In this document: positions 10,324 through 21,570 of the stretch, piece after piece
Layout: each line of letters opens with the position of its first letter
Numbering within the stretch: position 1 is the first letter of the stretch
Source of the DNA: Erigeron canadensis
Lineage: Eukaryota > Streptophyta > Magnoliopsida > Asterales > Asteraceae
NCBI RefSeq assembly: GCF_010389155.1
Contig: NC_057761.1
Coordinates: forward strand, 7,070,501 to 7,134,500
Reading direction: 5' to 3'
DNA: 64,000 bases
The notes under the pieces: model-generated
Told to the model about the DNA's origin: nothing
What the model saw: only the letters and a program-made list of their open reading frames with translations
Databases searched by the model: none
Translations under genes and position numbers: made by a program

Positions 10324-11711
10324 ATGGATATTGAACCAAAAATGAACAGAAAGAAATTGCTTTGCATAAACTGTTTTATGGATATATGCTCCACAAGTAA
10401 TCTAGTTGCCGCACACTATTATAAGTAACCATGCATGACATCACCCCACACATGAGAGATTTGGATGAATGAAGTTTTAAATGAAAATCCTATACGATGT
10501 GTAAATGCTATTAGAATGCACCCAGATGTGTTCAGAAAATTATGTGGACAACTAGAGTCAAGTTATGGTTTAAAGTCGAGTGATAAAAGAAATTAGGGAT
10601 ATTTGTTTATACACTTGTGTTAGGGGTTTCAAATAGGGATGTTGGTGAGCGATTCCAACATTCCGGTGAGACGGCAGAGCATTCCATGAAGTTTTTTTTA
10701 GAGGCGATAACTGCTAGAGGTAAAGGTTTCCAAGGTTTAGCTCGAGACATTATTAAGCCGAAAGATGCAACTTTTCAATCCATACCACCCGAAATCGTGA
10801 ATGACCAAAGATACATGCCGTATTTCAAGGTACATACTTATTTATACATTCTTATTTCTAGTTTCTAGAATTTCATACTATAACTTAGTAACTTGTTATT
10901 TTCTTATGTATTTTGTATAGAATTGTATTGGATGCATTGATGGTACACATATAGGGGCATGCATCTCCGAGGGTCAACAACTACCTTATATAGGTAGAAA
11001 AGGAGTATCTACTTTCAATGCAATGGCAACATGCGATTTTAATATGTGTTTTACATTTGTGTCCGTTAGGTGGGGGGTTCGGCACACGACACACGTGTTT
11101 TTATGCATGCAACAAACATATCCTTAATGAATTTTTCAAAGCCACCTGAAGGTATCTCATACATAATTATTTTATTATTTCATTATTATTTTTTACAGAT
11201 TACAATATGCTTATTATTTTTATGTTTAATATTTTTACAAGGTCAATATTATTTGGTTGATAAAGGATACCCAGATAGAAAAGGATATCTTGTTCCATAT
11301 TCCAGGACAAGATACCATCAATCTCAATTTCAACATGAAGCACCAACAAATAAAAAAGAAGCTTTCAATCGTTGTCATTCATCTCTAAGAAGTCATATTG
11401 AAAGGTCCTTTGGAATTCTAAAGAAACGATGGAAAATACTTGATCGAATGCCCAAGTACAGCGTGAAAACTCAAATTGATGTTATTATGGCTACATTTGC
11501 ATTGCATAACTATATTCGGAATAGTTCTCAACAAGACATGATGTTTACAGTGATGATGGAAGAACATCCAAATTACATACCACAGGACGAACTTCATGAT
11601 GTTTATGGTCATACAACAAACTTTGAAAACTCTTTTGAAGGAACATCTAATGAGATGAAACAAATTCGTGGTGAGATTGCTGATTTAATATGGGATGCAC
11701 GTCGTCGATGA
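10324..11711 (+). pseudogene. PIF/Harbinger (HARBI1/ALP1-like) DDE transposase, frameshifted
   Basis: The region shows the ordered parts of a Harbinger nuclease. HPDVFRKLCGQLESSYGL is followed by a frameshift near 10580-10593, then IFVYTLVLGVSNRDVGERFQ and ITARGKGF to an intron at about 10829-10920. The catalytic block CIDGTHIGA carries the first Asp. A frameshift in the G run near 11070 precedes GGSAHDTRVF. A second intron (about 11152-11241) precedes LVDKGYPDRKGYL with the second Asp, and HIERSFGILKKRW carries the catalytic Glu. The C-terminus ends WDARRR at 11711. All three DDE positions can be seen, but an in-frame TAA near 10426, two frameshifts and a stop near 10594 make this an inactive gene. 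Introns of this kind are usual in plant PIF transposases. Confidence 0.85.
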
Positions 11712-11940
11712 TACGTTAATAACATTTTATATTTGAATTTGCTTTTAAGTGTTTTTTGCATTTACTTATGACATTTTTTATAGTTATAATATTTTGTCCT
11801 TTTTAGTCATTTTACACTTTTAAGTTACAGCTACATTTAACATGCCAAACGCTTTTAAAAAGCTAAAGCTCCTATTAACAGCTTTGATGAAAAGCTACCG
11901 CTACAGCTTAAAGCTACAGCTAACTTTGCCAAACATCCCC

Positions 11941-13200
11941 ATCATGACCACACATACAAGCGGTATAACAACGGTAAACCCAAAAACAATAAAATGCAAC
12001 AAAATGCAATGATCATCACCATGCACTGAACTAATTAAAACCTAAAAACAAAAAGATGCAGCAAAACACCATTTACTAGACTAAATCCAAAAACAAAAAG
12101 ATGCAGCAAAAGAAAATGATCACCATGTACTGAATTAAACCCAAAAATAAAAACAATGATCACCACCATGTACTCATGTACTCGGTCTAATGACATGCTT
12201 CTATTTTTTTTCTAACGATCTCCAAGAGCTTGAGTGTTAGCAGCACTATTACCATCTCGTAACTGACTATTAGCAACAGTATCACCTTTTTGTAATTCAT
12301 CCACCTTTTTGTAATTCATCCATCTGAAGAAAAAGAAGAGTAATCATAATTAGAAACAATACATATGATTTAAGCTTTTGATATCCGTCTATGTTTACAA
12401 AATATTGTGTAGTTTCACTTGTACTATTAATTGCATCTGATCAAAATCAGAATTTCTCATGAACAATATATCTATCATGAACAATACATCCATTATCAAC
12501 AAGAATAAAACATAACGTACGTAAAAGAGAAAATAAAAACCAATTTGAATGATTTCTTCATCATCGTAAACAATATATCCATATTTGTCGATTTCATGGA
12601 TCAATGTAGACTCACTTGTAGTAGTATTATTTCCTTTTATTTTTAATTACGTGGTGTGCTCAGTCAGTAATAATTGTGACGTGGACGTTTGACCAGGACT
12701 TTTACCTATGTATATGTATGTATATCTCATTCATACATATATTTCTCAACCCGATCTCATTTACTCCCAACTACCACCACTCCATTCACTCATTTCTTCT
12801 AGATTGATAACCATCACCTGCCACCCATTAGTGTCACCACCCGTTGCCACCAGTACATCGTCATAGGTTATGGCGGTCAAAATTAAAAAGTTGAAAACTT
12901 TAATAGTTGATTATACAAAAATGAAGATTTAGATTAAGAAAAAGAAAAAGAACAACTTTTTTTGCGGTCCAGTGATGATACGCCATTAAACATGATATGG
13001 ACTTTTGAAATCTATTTTTGTCAAGTCATAAGAAAGAAGAAGACGATGAGGTGTTCAACTGTTAATTAAACTTCGATTCTTAGATCTAGGGTTGATTATG
13101 TCTAGGATCTTGATATTTTTGTTTGGGATTGATGTTGACCAGTGGTTGGTCATGAAGATCTGGTCGTGAAGATTGGTAGTGGTAAGAACACTGCGGCGGA
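11941..13200. other. Repeat-rich intergenic region, no gene recognised
   Basis: The sequence repeats phrases such as AAAAACAAAAAGATGCAGCAAAA and CACCATGTACT (about 11990-12180), and has a short duplication of CTTTTTGTAATTCATCC (about 12289 and 12308). Open frames here lack any recognisable domain. Confidence 0.55.
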
Positions 13201-13215
13201 ACAGTAGCGACAAGA

Positions 13216-13231
13216 GGGGGGGGGGGGGGGG
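13216..13231 (+). repeat. Run of sixteen G residues
   Basis: An uninterrupted G tract lies in otherwise AT-rich DNA. It could fold as a G-quadruplex or be a slippage hotspot; its length may also be affected by sequencing error. Confidence 0.85.
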
Positions 13232-13360
13232 TTTGACGCCGTTGTTGCTGCTTGTACAAAGTGAGTGTAGCACACACGCAAAACAGAAAGCAAAACTGTT
13301 GTTAAAATTGATCCAGGATTCGTTGTCGGAGTTTAGAAAGTCAAAAGGGAAGTGAAACTA

Positions 13361-13440
13361 AAAAGAAAAGGTGAAGCTCCTTTACACCAGGATTATATGT
13401 GTATGAAAAGCTTCTTTGCACCAGGATTATATGTTAAAAG
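13361..13440 (+). repeat. Short tandem duplication
   Basis: The phrase ACACCAGGATTATATG (about 13383) recurs almost unchanged as GCACCAGGATTATATG (about 13419), each preceded by an AAGCT(C/T)CTTT-like context and GAAAAGG. It is a local duplication of about 36-41 bp with no coding meaning seen. Confidence 0.6.
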
Positions 13441-13954
13441 AAAAGGTTTGCCGAAGTTTAGAAAATGAAAACGTGGGCACTATTACTCACTCATCACGTC
13501 ACGTAATTAAAAAAGAAAAGGAAATAAAATTGGTAACCTGCAACCTGTAGATTAGCAGGTAACATGTATCTTTTGGACTTTTTTGGAAGTTCTATACATA
13601 ACATAAACCCTGACTAGATCAATACATAACGTAGATATTTTGTCATAGTTCACTACATTCATATATCATTATCCCTTTATTGCATCCGATCAAAATGAAA
13701 ATTATCGTAATTGTAACAAAAAGATTGGGCAGAAATACATAATTTACAACTATGAGTATCTTTAGTTCAAATATATAAAAACATTACTTAGATCAAACCT
13801 GAATGTACTTGTTGTTCTTCAATGATTGAATCAACCATTCTTGAATCGATCTCATTCAAGCAATCCATGTTAAAATTGATTGGAAAAGTCATTCTTCAAT
13901 ACTAGAAAATAATCAGATGTATTTGGAATTTAGAATTAGGGAGGGATGCAAAGC

Positions 13955-14115
13955 AGATGTATTAGGAAGGGATATTAAAAGTTTTCTTGGCGCCTGATAA
14001 ATGCGGGACTTGGAAAGGTTAGTGGGCTTAAAATAGAGAATGGACTTAAAAAGACTTGACAGCAAATAAGTTATCTACTGTAACACTTAACAGTATATTA
14101 TATATTCCCAAAATT
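13955..14115 (-). repeat. Dispersed repeat, copy 2 (inverted relative to 5480-5620)
   Basis: On the minus strand it carries CTGTTAAGTG, TTTTTAAGTCC, TTTTAAGCCC and CCAAGTCCCGC in the same order as the copy at 5480-5620. The two copies flank the pair of Harbinger elements but lie outside both. Confidence 0.5.
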
Positions 14116-14319
14116 AAAAGAGAACTTCAAAGCTGACAGACCATATCAAATTTGGGTTAACCAAACTGGGAAAGAGTTGCTTTCCAATGCACAATTATGT
14201 CCGACTGTTAGCCAAAAAACTCGAGGGTCGATCTTGTTTTGTGCGCGATCATTTAATATCTAAGTATGTCTTGTTGCATATGGCCTTATATTGTTATACA
14301 TTTTAAAAAGGATAAAGTG

Positions 14320-14590
14320 AACCTTAGCCTCGGTACCACAATTGGATACCCATCGACTCACCCCGTATGACCCATGTGATATTCATACAATACCTCCATT
14401 CTAAATCCCAACATAATCTGGGCACCCCGAAGGATCGAACCTGCGTATTTAAACTTCACGTGTGAGCCTAGATTTCATTGGTAACGGGTGCCTTAAAGAA
14501 ATAACTTTTTTATGCCAAGTGGAGATCGAACCTCAGACCTTAAGGTTACCAAGGTATTTTCCTTACCACTAAGCTAACTCTTTTTTGGTA
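14320..14590 (-). mobile_element. Putative tRNA-derived SINE relic
   Basis: On the minus strand TTAGCTTAGTGG (complement of 14566-14577) fits a polymerase III box A, and GAGGTTCGATCTCC (complement of about 14521-14534) fits box B, spaced as in a tRNA. A second box-B-like GGTTCGATCC lies near 14424-14433. No complete tRNA fold was found, so I call it a SINE or tRNA-related relic. Confidence 0.45.
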
Positions 14591-15187
14591 TTTTGTTATA
14601 CATTTTACACAAGGCATTTACTGTTGTCAAAATTGCTGGAATGAACTTAATCTTGGAGCAGCTAGCAATAGCTCTATTTCTTTAAGTTATTTGTTTACCA
14701 GATTAAAAGGGGTTATGGAAGCTTAGGGTACATTATTTGAGATCCATATTTGAAGATGGTTTTATCATTGTCTGGTTCTAGTGTTGACATGAAGATACAC
14801 TAAATGATAAAAAGATTTGTATCGAGAAGAGTACTATTTGCAAGGAGAGTTAGATAACTATTGAAGGTGACAAACCAATTTAGTCATCCACAGGCATTAG
14901 AAAGACAATTTGTAACGGCCGAAGTATAAGATGAAAAAGCTATTGAAGGATCACAAAGTAGTAGCAACCAAACGATAAATCCTTCATAAGAGTACAGCGA
15001 GCATTTGGTGATACAATATCCATGAATAGGAGTCGATTCAGAATCATTCAAGTTTCAAATGATTATATCAATGAGTTGTGATGATTTATCACAACTTGAT
15101 CCTCATCAAGAATTAATAATTAAGATAAACTATCCTTGGTAGATTATTAGCCATATATTATTGCCTCGCCTAATATGAAGGAAGAAT
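14591..15187. other. Intergenic sequence downstream of the phosphatase gene
   Basis: No gene or structured repeat was seen. The part nearest 15187 should hold the 3' UTR of the minus-strand gene. Confidence 0.5.
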
Positions 15188-17698
15188 TTACACAACAGCT
15201 CGTAGTTGTCCAGTTAGCAGTGCATGCTTACGGTGTTGCGAAAGGACTGATGGAACTTTGATTGCCTCTATTCGTGATACCAGATCACCACCATCAGGTC
15301 CTGCTTGTTCGCGAACTGCATTGAATATTGTCTGTAGGATTTGCAATGGATCACCATGGCTGACTATCAAGATTGCACATCTGAAACATCAACATAAATG
15401 GTATTAGCTTCCATGTCCATTTCATTCAGTACACAGATTAACAATTTACAAGACCCGCAAAATTCAACCAGACAAATAGAAGGCCTTCGGGGTCAACCCG
15501 GCGGCTTCTATTAGGAAGGCGGCGCAAAGGAGGCAGACCATTATTAATAAAGGCAAATATCAAAGAACAACTACTTAATCAATGTTAGAACCGAGAGCTA
15601 GTTAATTATTCTTTACCCTTGAAATTCAGACTCAATCTGCATCAAGGCGCTTGTGAGTCTGGAGGCAACATCAGCAACACTTTCCCCACCTTCTGGCCTC
15701 ATGAACGGATCTATTTCATCAAGATCCCATATTTCCGTGTACTTTACGTGAAAAAAGATTGGATTAGAGTACAAGATTTTGTTCAAAATTTTTTTAAATA
15801 AAACAAGATAGCAACATGTTCTTAAAAAATACTACAACTAAAAGTAAAAAGTGTCTTTAACTTACTTTATCATGAGATTGAAGTTCAAATGTAGGACCAA
15901 AATAACGCTCTCGAAGATCTTCATAGACCTGCATATCAGAAAAATAATTTTTCCATAAGTACATAAATTAGACTACAAATTTAACCACCTGTACAATCAT
16001 TATCGTATTGATAGTAGACTGATGCAAGGAACTTTGAAACAAATTTGAAGTGTGTTTGTGCATTGTCTTACCTTGCATTGAGGTCCATCTAAAGAAAGAT
16101 TTAAAACAGAAGCAACCACATTGGCCGTGTGAGTGGTTCTTGAAAATGGAGAATAACAGATTCTGACATTTTCGATAGGTATGGCCTTTTCCTTCAGTTC
16201 CTGCACAAATTTCATACCATATACAACAGTAACATTTAAATGCAACCATACAACGTGTACTGGTATAGTGAGGTTCAACTAGAATATTTATACAAGCTTA
16301 ACAACATCTTATACCAATCAAGTTCAAAGATACTCCCTACGACGTAATGTTATTAAGAGAACCTACTATGAATATACCTTGAGTGCTACTCATACTTCAA
16401 AATACAACTTTGTTACTTGGGTTATGATTTTGCTAAAAGTATGAGCAATTCTTTTATGTTCAGTTTGTAAGTGAATTATTATTTGCACGTGTGATGTTCA
16501 TTGTCACATGTCCTCAACAATGCAAAGAATAGGTATCTAGTTGACCACAATGGATAACAATAAACTGTAATAATGACAGAATGAAAAAATAGCCCATTTA
16601 AGCTTGAAATCATGCCAGCAAGGAATACATTGCAGTTTTCTCAAGATTTTATACAAAAGATAACTGTTGCAGTTTTAATGGAACAAAAAAAAGTATGTAT
16701 AAACATAAGCTCTTACCTTTAAGAATAGCTCACCAGCCAATTGTGCTTGATCAATACCTTCTGAAGCTAACTTGTATATCTCGAGTGTCCCATTTTCCTG
16801 TTAACAAGCTCGATATCATGATATGAACCTAATACAAATGATATAGATCACGAAAAAGGGCATTCACATAACATTCAGTTATTCATAATGTCAATCTTAA
16901 GATTCTTTATATTTAATGTAAATGGCCACTCTTTAAAGTAGCTATTTTGCACATTGTTAAAGTACTTGTTTTTCCACCATGCCCAAACACTTCAATCTCC
17001 TATCATACATTTATAAAGAGAGTAGCAACTCTCTAACTCTAATCACATCACATTCCTAATTACCATCCCCCGTCCATATTTTCTTTTATTTATTTCAAAC
17101 CTATCATACATTGTACAAATTCTTCATTTTTATAAATGTAATTCCTGTAGTTTGGAGGTCTTTGCTTTTGGATAAGCAAGTCAAGCGACAAATTCAAAGC
17201 TACCGGGAATTGAAACTTTACGATATAAAAGTACGACAAACTCTGCAATGACAATATTTTAGTATCATTAAAAACACTTGTTACTTTATAAGTCAAATGT
17301 TTTACTAGAAGCGAAGGCGGCACTGAGCAGTTACTTCTAAAAACTAAGTCAAATTTTTTACTAGAAGCGATCTCTCTACCCTTTATGGAAATGACTGTCT
17401 ACATCTTCAAGCAATGTTTACTAATCAGATGAATATTTAATAATTATTGATTTCGGAGTAATCAGTCTATTTGTTGGATTAATCATAATTAAATCCCCCA
17501 CTAATAAATAAATGAATAAAAAGCTACAAAATTTATCTATAGAGATGGATATATAAGAGAAGTATTTGTGATAGTAAAGAGAGAGAAAGAAACAAGCAAA
17601 CAAACCATGGATGAAACAATGAGACCGGTTTGATTTGGAATGCTTTTACCATGTCTCAATACCCAGTATCTATTTCCCACTCCAATTCCCTCAACCAT
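15188..17698 (-). CDS. Histidine-phosphatase (phosphoglycerate mutase-like) family protein
   Basis: Six exons join without a frame break: 17606-17698, 16717-16797, 16072-16200, 15866-15928, 15617-15741 and 15188-15380. All introns are GT-AG, and the product is 227 residues. The N-terminus MVEGIGVGNRYWVLRHGKS contains the RHG signature with the catalytic His16. SPFSRTTHTA (about 76-85) supplies the second Arg/His phosphate pocket residues, RPEGGES (about 137-143) the acidic proton donor region, and IVSHGDPLQ the second catalytic His172. The family transfers or removes phosphate through a phospho-His intermediate. The substrate cannot be told from sequence, and I would not call it a glycolytic mutase. 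No signal peptide or membrane segment is apparent, so a soluble cytosolic location is likely. It is flanked by transposon-rich DNA on both sides. Confidence 0.93.
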
Positions 17699-18116
17699 TT
17701 TCACACACACACACCCACTCTGATTAGAACCCAGCAGTACAATTGAGTATTTGAATATATTATATTTTTTAGTTTGGGAAAGTATATCCCTGATTGAGTT
17801 TGGATTAGCGTTTTGTTTTGGTCCAAAACTCCAAATATGTTATGGTGAAATATAAAATGCTAATAATAACATTACTGTTACTTTTACAAAAGTCTCTCAT
17901 AAATCAATAATCATCCCTTTTGTAAAAGTCTCTCATAAATCAATAATCATCCCTTTGAATGTAAGGGTAACAGCAGTCAACTAAATGTTGTTAACAGTAT
18001 ATTAGCTATCTCCGTATGTTATATGTGTATTGGAGTTCCCTAGCTCTGTTTAATCTCTTGATCTAATCCACTTAGACTTTAGATTACGCAGGTTTTTTTT
18101 TAATATTTTATCAAGT
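17699..18116. other. Upstream region of the phosphatase gene
   Basis: This is the probable promoter and 5' UTR. It contains a (CA)n stretch at 17701-17714, an AT-rich TATA-like tract near 17752-17770, and an adjacent duplication of about 37 bp at 17884-17957. Confidence 0.5.
17884..17957 (+). repeat. Tandem duplication, two copies of about 37 bp
   Basis: The block AAAAGTCTCTCATAAATCAA followed by TAATCATCCCTTT occurs twice in a row. The copies are nearly identical, so the event is recent. Confidence 0.85.
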
Positions 18117-18119
18117 TAA

Positions 18120-20422
18120 GGGGTCGTTTGGTTCGTAGAATGTTTTTGAAAGAATTTTAATCTGTTAAAGAAATTAGAATTCATGGGAATTGAAATCTGA
18201 CAGTTTTAAAATTTGTGTTGTATTTTATTGACAAAATTCAATGGAATTCAGTTAAAAAAATTCAAATATAAATTATATCAAATGACAAGATTCATCTTAT
18301 GTTACACCTTTATATAATAACTCCATTTTCATTTTCTAAAACATATCCTTATACTATATATAAATAATAACAGTGATATTTAAAATAAATAAATAAATAA
18401 ATAATATACGCATTGAATAATAGGAGACACAAACTGACAACCAATTTTCACACGACATCCCCACCACTACTTGTTTCTACTTTTTCGTTGAACGAATTGC
18501 ATTTTTGTCCTTGTGTTTCACACATTTTGCAAGTTTGATACAAAAATATGCAAAGTCGTGAAACGCATCCCTATCATATCACGCCTGTTGCAATTTTGGC
18601 CTAATGGCATCATGTGCCCCTCACGTGAGGGGCAATATTGTCTTTTTATATAAACGAGGCCTATTCTTGCATCTCACCCAAAAACTCAGATTTTGTTTCT
18701 CTCTCTTCCTTCTCTCCTCTTATTCATCTTCTTTCTCTTCAAAAGATCCAATAATCAAAACCTAAAGTTTTAATTAACTAAAAAAAAAAAAAATCAAAAC
18801 ACGGAAACAGACAAAAGATCAAAAATTCCCTTTGAATGGTAGCACACTCAACCTTATGTGAGTACATATCATCACTCCCATAAGGAAATTACAGTAAAAT
18901 CTTTCATTTTCTATTGTCTTTTTAACAAATAAAAAACCATCAAACACACAATCTTCATTTGCTAATTGCTATCATATCTCCCAGATTAATTTTGTTCAAG
19001 GTTTTAAATAGTTAGCACACACCATCCCTTTGCATTCTCTCGACAAGCACAAAAAAGCAACAAGATCTGATGATGCGGCCACAGTTTGGTGATGATGGTA
19101 AATTGTATATGAACAAATATATATCAGATCCACCGCCGCCAACGCCACCTCTGTTCATCTTGGATAATTTCAATTTTTGTAGAGGATGAGAAGGACGACA
19201 ACATCAATTGGTTTTTGCCGTCATTCACGGCTGTTTCCAGCGGATTGGGTGGTGGTGAGGTTGACTGGAACCGCCATTTGATTTTGTTGGGCTTAAACTT
19301 CACTTCCGATTCAATGTACGGTGGCGGTGATGGGGTAGTTGTATAGATATAGATCGATATCGATATCTATATTCTTTGGGTGGGTTTTTTTTTTATTTGA
19401 TTTAGGGATTGATCGATATCCAGGAAAAAAGGTAGCAGATTCAGTAGCATTAGTTGATCTTGGCTTCGATAAGTAGTAGTAGATCTTTTCTTTTTACATA
19501 TATTATTATTGAGTTAATTACACTTTTGTTTTTTTTCTTTTGTTCTGGATTAGTTCGAAAGGGAAGAAACAAAAGAAAAAGGAGTCCATATTGTTTAAAA
19601 TGAATAAAAGAAAAGCTTTTTTTGGGTTTAGTTGCAAGAATAGTCCTCATTTATATAAAAAGACAATATTGCTCCTCACGTGAGGGGCACATGATGCCAT
19701 TAACGGTAGAAAATAGACGTAACGTTACTGTTGGACCAAAATTGCAACAGGTGTGATATGACAGGGATGCGTTTCGCGACTTTACACATTTTTGTATCAA
19801 ACTTGCAAAAAGTGTGATCACACAAGGACCAAAAATGCAATTCGTTCTTTTTCTTTTTTCTGCACACACACAAGAAACACATATATCTTCTGATCTTGCT
19901 GCAGTTTCCATCACATAAATATACATAAATGAAGTGAAGACATACACTTTTCTGATCTTTCCGTTGTTTCCGTCATACAAAAAAGTATAACCGAATTAAG
20001 CTTTCAAATACTCTTTCGATCTCCGTCGTTTCCATTCGCCTGAAATGTTTCTTCGATAGTAGCAGCAGTTGATGGCTAGCAGCAGCCGTGGAAAACGTCC
20101 AACATCAAATCATCAGCGGTAGCCGGAGTAATAGGGGTGATGGTGGATACTGATGGTGGTTATCCGACAAGACATCAAATCAAAGAGGTTTTCTAATTTG
20201 GTGTTTAGTTGTAGAAGGGTAGTTTAGTAATCATCAATGAATTCCTTGGAATGTCTAACCATTCCATCAAGATAGTGACTGAATTGTAAATTCTTTATTT
20301 TAAGGAATTTGATGGAATGTTTAAGATTCCAATTCCATTCATTTTCCAACCAAACAAGGAAGGGGATGGAATTTAGATTACAATTCCTACGAATTTCAAA
20401 GGATTCCAATGAACCAAACACC
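18120..20422. mobile_element. Harbinger-like MITE/non-autonomous element, host of a nested insertion
   Basis: The left end GGGGTCGTTTGGTTC and the reverse complement of the right end GGTGTTTGGTTC match over GTTTGGTTC. They are flanked by TAA at 18117-18119 and 20423-20425. Both arms carry AATTCC/GGAATT-rich sequence. A Mutator-like element (18490-19847) sits inside; without it the outer element would be about 0.9 kb. No coding capacity was seen. The boundaries rest on short motifs. Confidence 0.55.
18490..19847. mobile_element. Mutator-like (MULE) non-autonomous element with long terminal inverted repeats
   Basis: The left arm (18490-about 18672) and the reverse complement of the right arm (about 19634-19847) are homologous along their length, starting GAACGAATTGCATTTTTG. 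The right arm has an extra block of roughly 36 bp near 19704-19740. The flanks are TTTTTCGTT (18481-18489) and TTTTTCTTT (19848-19856), eight of nine identical, fitting the nine-base duplication of Mutator elements. Both arms contain the palindrome CCTCACGTGAGG. The interior of about 960 bp has no convincing gene; it could be captured host sequence but I cannot show this. Confidence 0.7.
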
Positions 20423-20425
20423 TAA

Positions 20426-21200
20426 ATATTTGAAATTATTAATTTTGCACATCTAAATATATGTACTCCTTTATAAAGATTATCCATCCCGTGAAAATAG
20501 AAAGTGTAACACAATATTTACATACGAAAGTACGAAATTGCTCTTAATACGAAATTGCCCTTAATAAGCACCCCTGTTATTAGAGATTATCAAATGTGCT
20601 CTTAATGAATTAATTTACACTTTAAACCCTTATCTTACTAATTTACATTCGAAATCCTTATCTTATAAAGTATTTTCACTATTATCATTATATCAACTTA
20701 CACCACTCGACACCAATTGTCAATGTTATCACCACCCGTCACCAACACCATTAAACTGTCGTCGCCATTACTGCCGCTGCATTGCGCGTATACCATGCTC
20801 GTAGTATCCTATAGTAAATAAAGTATACGAATGATCCCTAAAATTGTCAATATTTTTCAATTTTTACTCCGCAACTAAACGCCTTCCATTTTGGGCGTGC
20901 GTTCTCCTCCCCTTGGACGCTCGACGCTGTGGACACGGGAAGTCCTAGGCGTGCGTCTTGAAGTAATAGTCCTCCCGGAGAAGATCAAGGACGCCTGAAT
21001 GTGGGCCCGTGTATGCGACCGAATTAAAAAAAAAAGAAGCCTTTTTTTCTTTGATTTTAAATGCAAAGGGTACTTTCTCTTTTTTTAAAAAAAAAAAAAA
21101 TTAATCTATTTAAACCCTACCGTTTTAAACAATCAATCAACAACAAAAAAAAAATTCATTTCAACTCATTTTTATCTTCATCAAACCATTCCATTTAAAA
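20426..21200. other. Spacer with a GC-rich island
   Basis: The region is mostly AT-rich. A GC-rich stretch at about 20875-21020 stands out and may be the 5' part of the same transposon relic that carries the Myb/SANT-like pseudogene at 21201. No ORF with a domain was seen. Confidence 0.4.
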
Positions 21201-21570
21201 ATGTCAATACAAAGGTGGACTAAATCAGAAGATTTTCTGCTGTCGAGGTGTTGGATGTTAACCTGACCCCGTGACCGGTAGATATGAAATGACTAATCTA
21301 AGCGAAAACGCTTGGAACGACATTACTAAAATGTTCAACAGGGACACGGCTAAAGGTCTACGGAGCAAACATCAACTGGTAGGTCACTTCATCAGAATTC
21401 AGAAGGAATGTAAGCAGGTTGAGGTAATCTATACGAGGTTAAATGCATAGTGGAGGACCGTCTCTGATAAGTTGCTTTATGCAATGACGCATCAGGATTA
21501 CCAGGAAAAGTATTGGAGGGGCTTTAATCACGAGCATTGTTTCAGAGAGCTTAACATGGTTCCTTTTTAA
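21201..21570 (+). pseudogene. Myb/SANT-like, NAM-associated ORF1 relic
   Basis: ATG 21201 begins MSIQRWTKSEDFLLSRCWM, the Trp-rich start of the same family as the gene at 5978-7281. After stops and a frameshift near 21264-21280 it continues ENAWNDITKMFNRD, RSKHQLVGHFIRIQKECKQV, a TAG, then YQEKYWRGFNHEHCFREL, ending TAA at about 21570. This is a Harbinger-type ORF1 fragment. Transposon ends were not found. Confidence 0.7.

Larger units (their letters stand above)
7800..11940 (+). mobile_element. PIF/Harbinger DNA transposon with ORF1 and DDE transposase, inactivated
   Basis: The left end (GCGTATTTGGCACAAGC from about 7802) and the reverse complement of the right end (GGGGATGTTTGGCAAAG, ending at 11940) form a short degenerate terminal inverted repeat around TTTGGCA. 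Both subterminal regions (about 7815-7985 and 11855-11930) are crowded with AGCTTT/AAAGCT motifs, as expected for transposase-binding sites. Between them are a Myb/SANT-like ORF1 (8971-10085) and a DDE transposase (about 10324-11711) on the plus strand. I could not define a clean target duplication, so the ends are accurate only to a few bases. Confidence 0.8.

Noticed and set aside
12395..12604. Minus-strand open frame of 69 aa
   Set aside because: AT-rich, Ile/Phe-biased, no domain and repetitive surroundings.
14518..14580. Possible tRNA gene (box A and box B on the minus strand)
   Set aside because: The boxes fit, but I could not form a paired acceptor stem and anticodon arm, so it was listed as a SINE-like relic.
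15188..17698. Calling the phosphatase a glycolytic phosphoglycerate mutase
   Set aside because: Only the general histidine-phosphatase signatures are visible; the substrate cannot be assigned from them.
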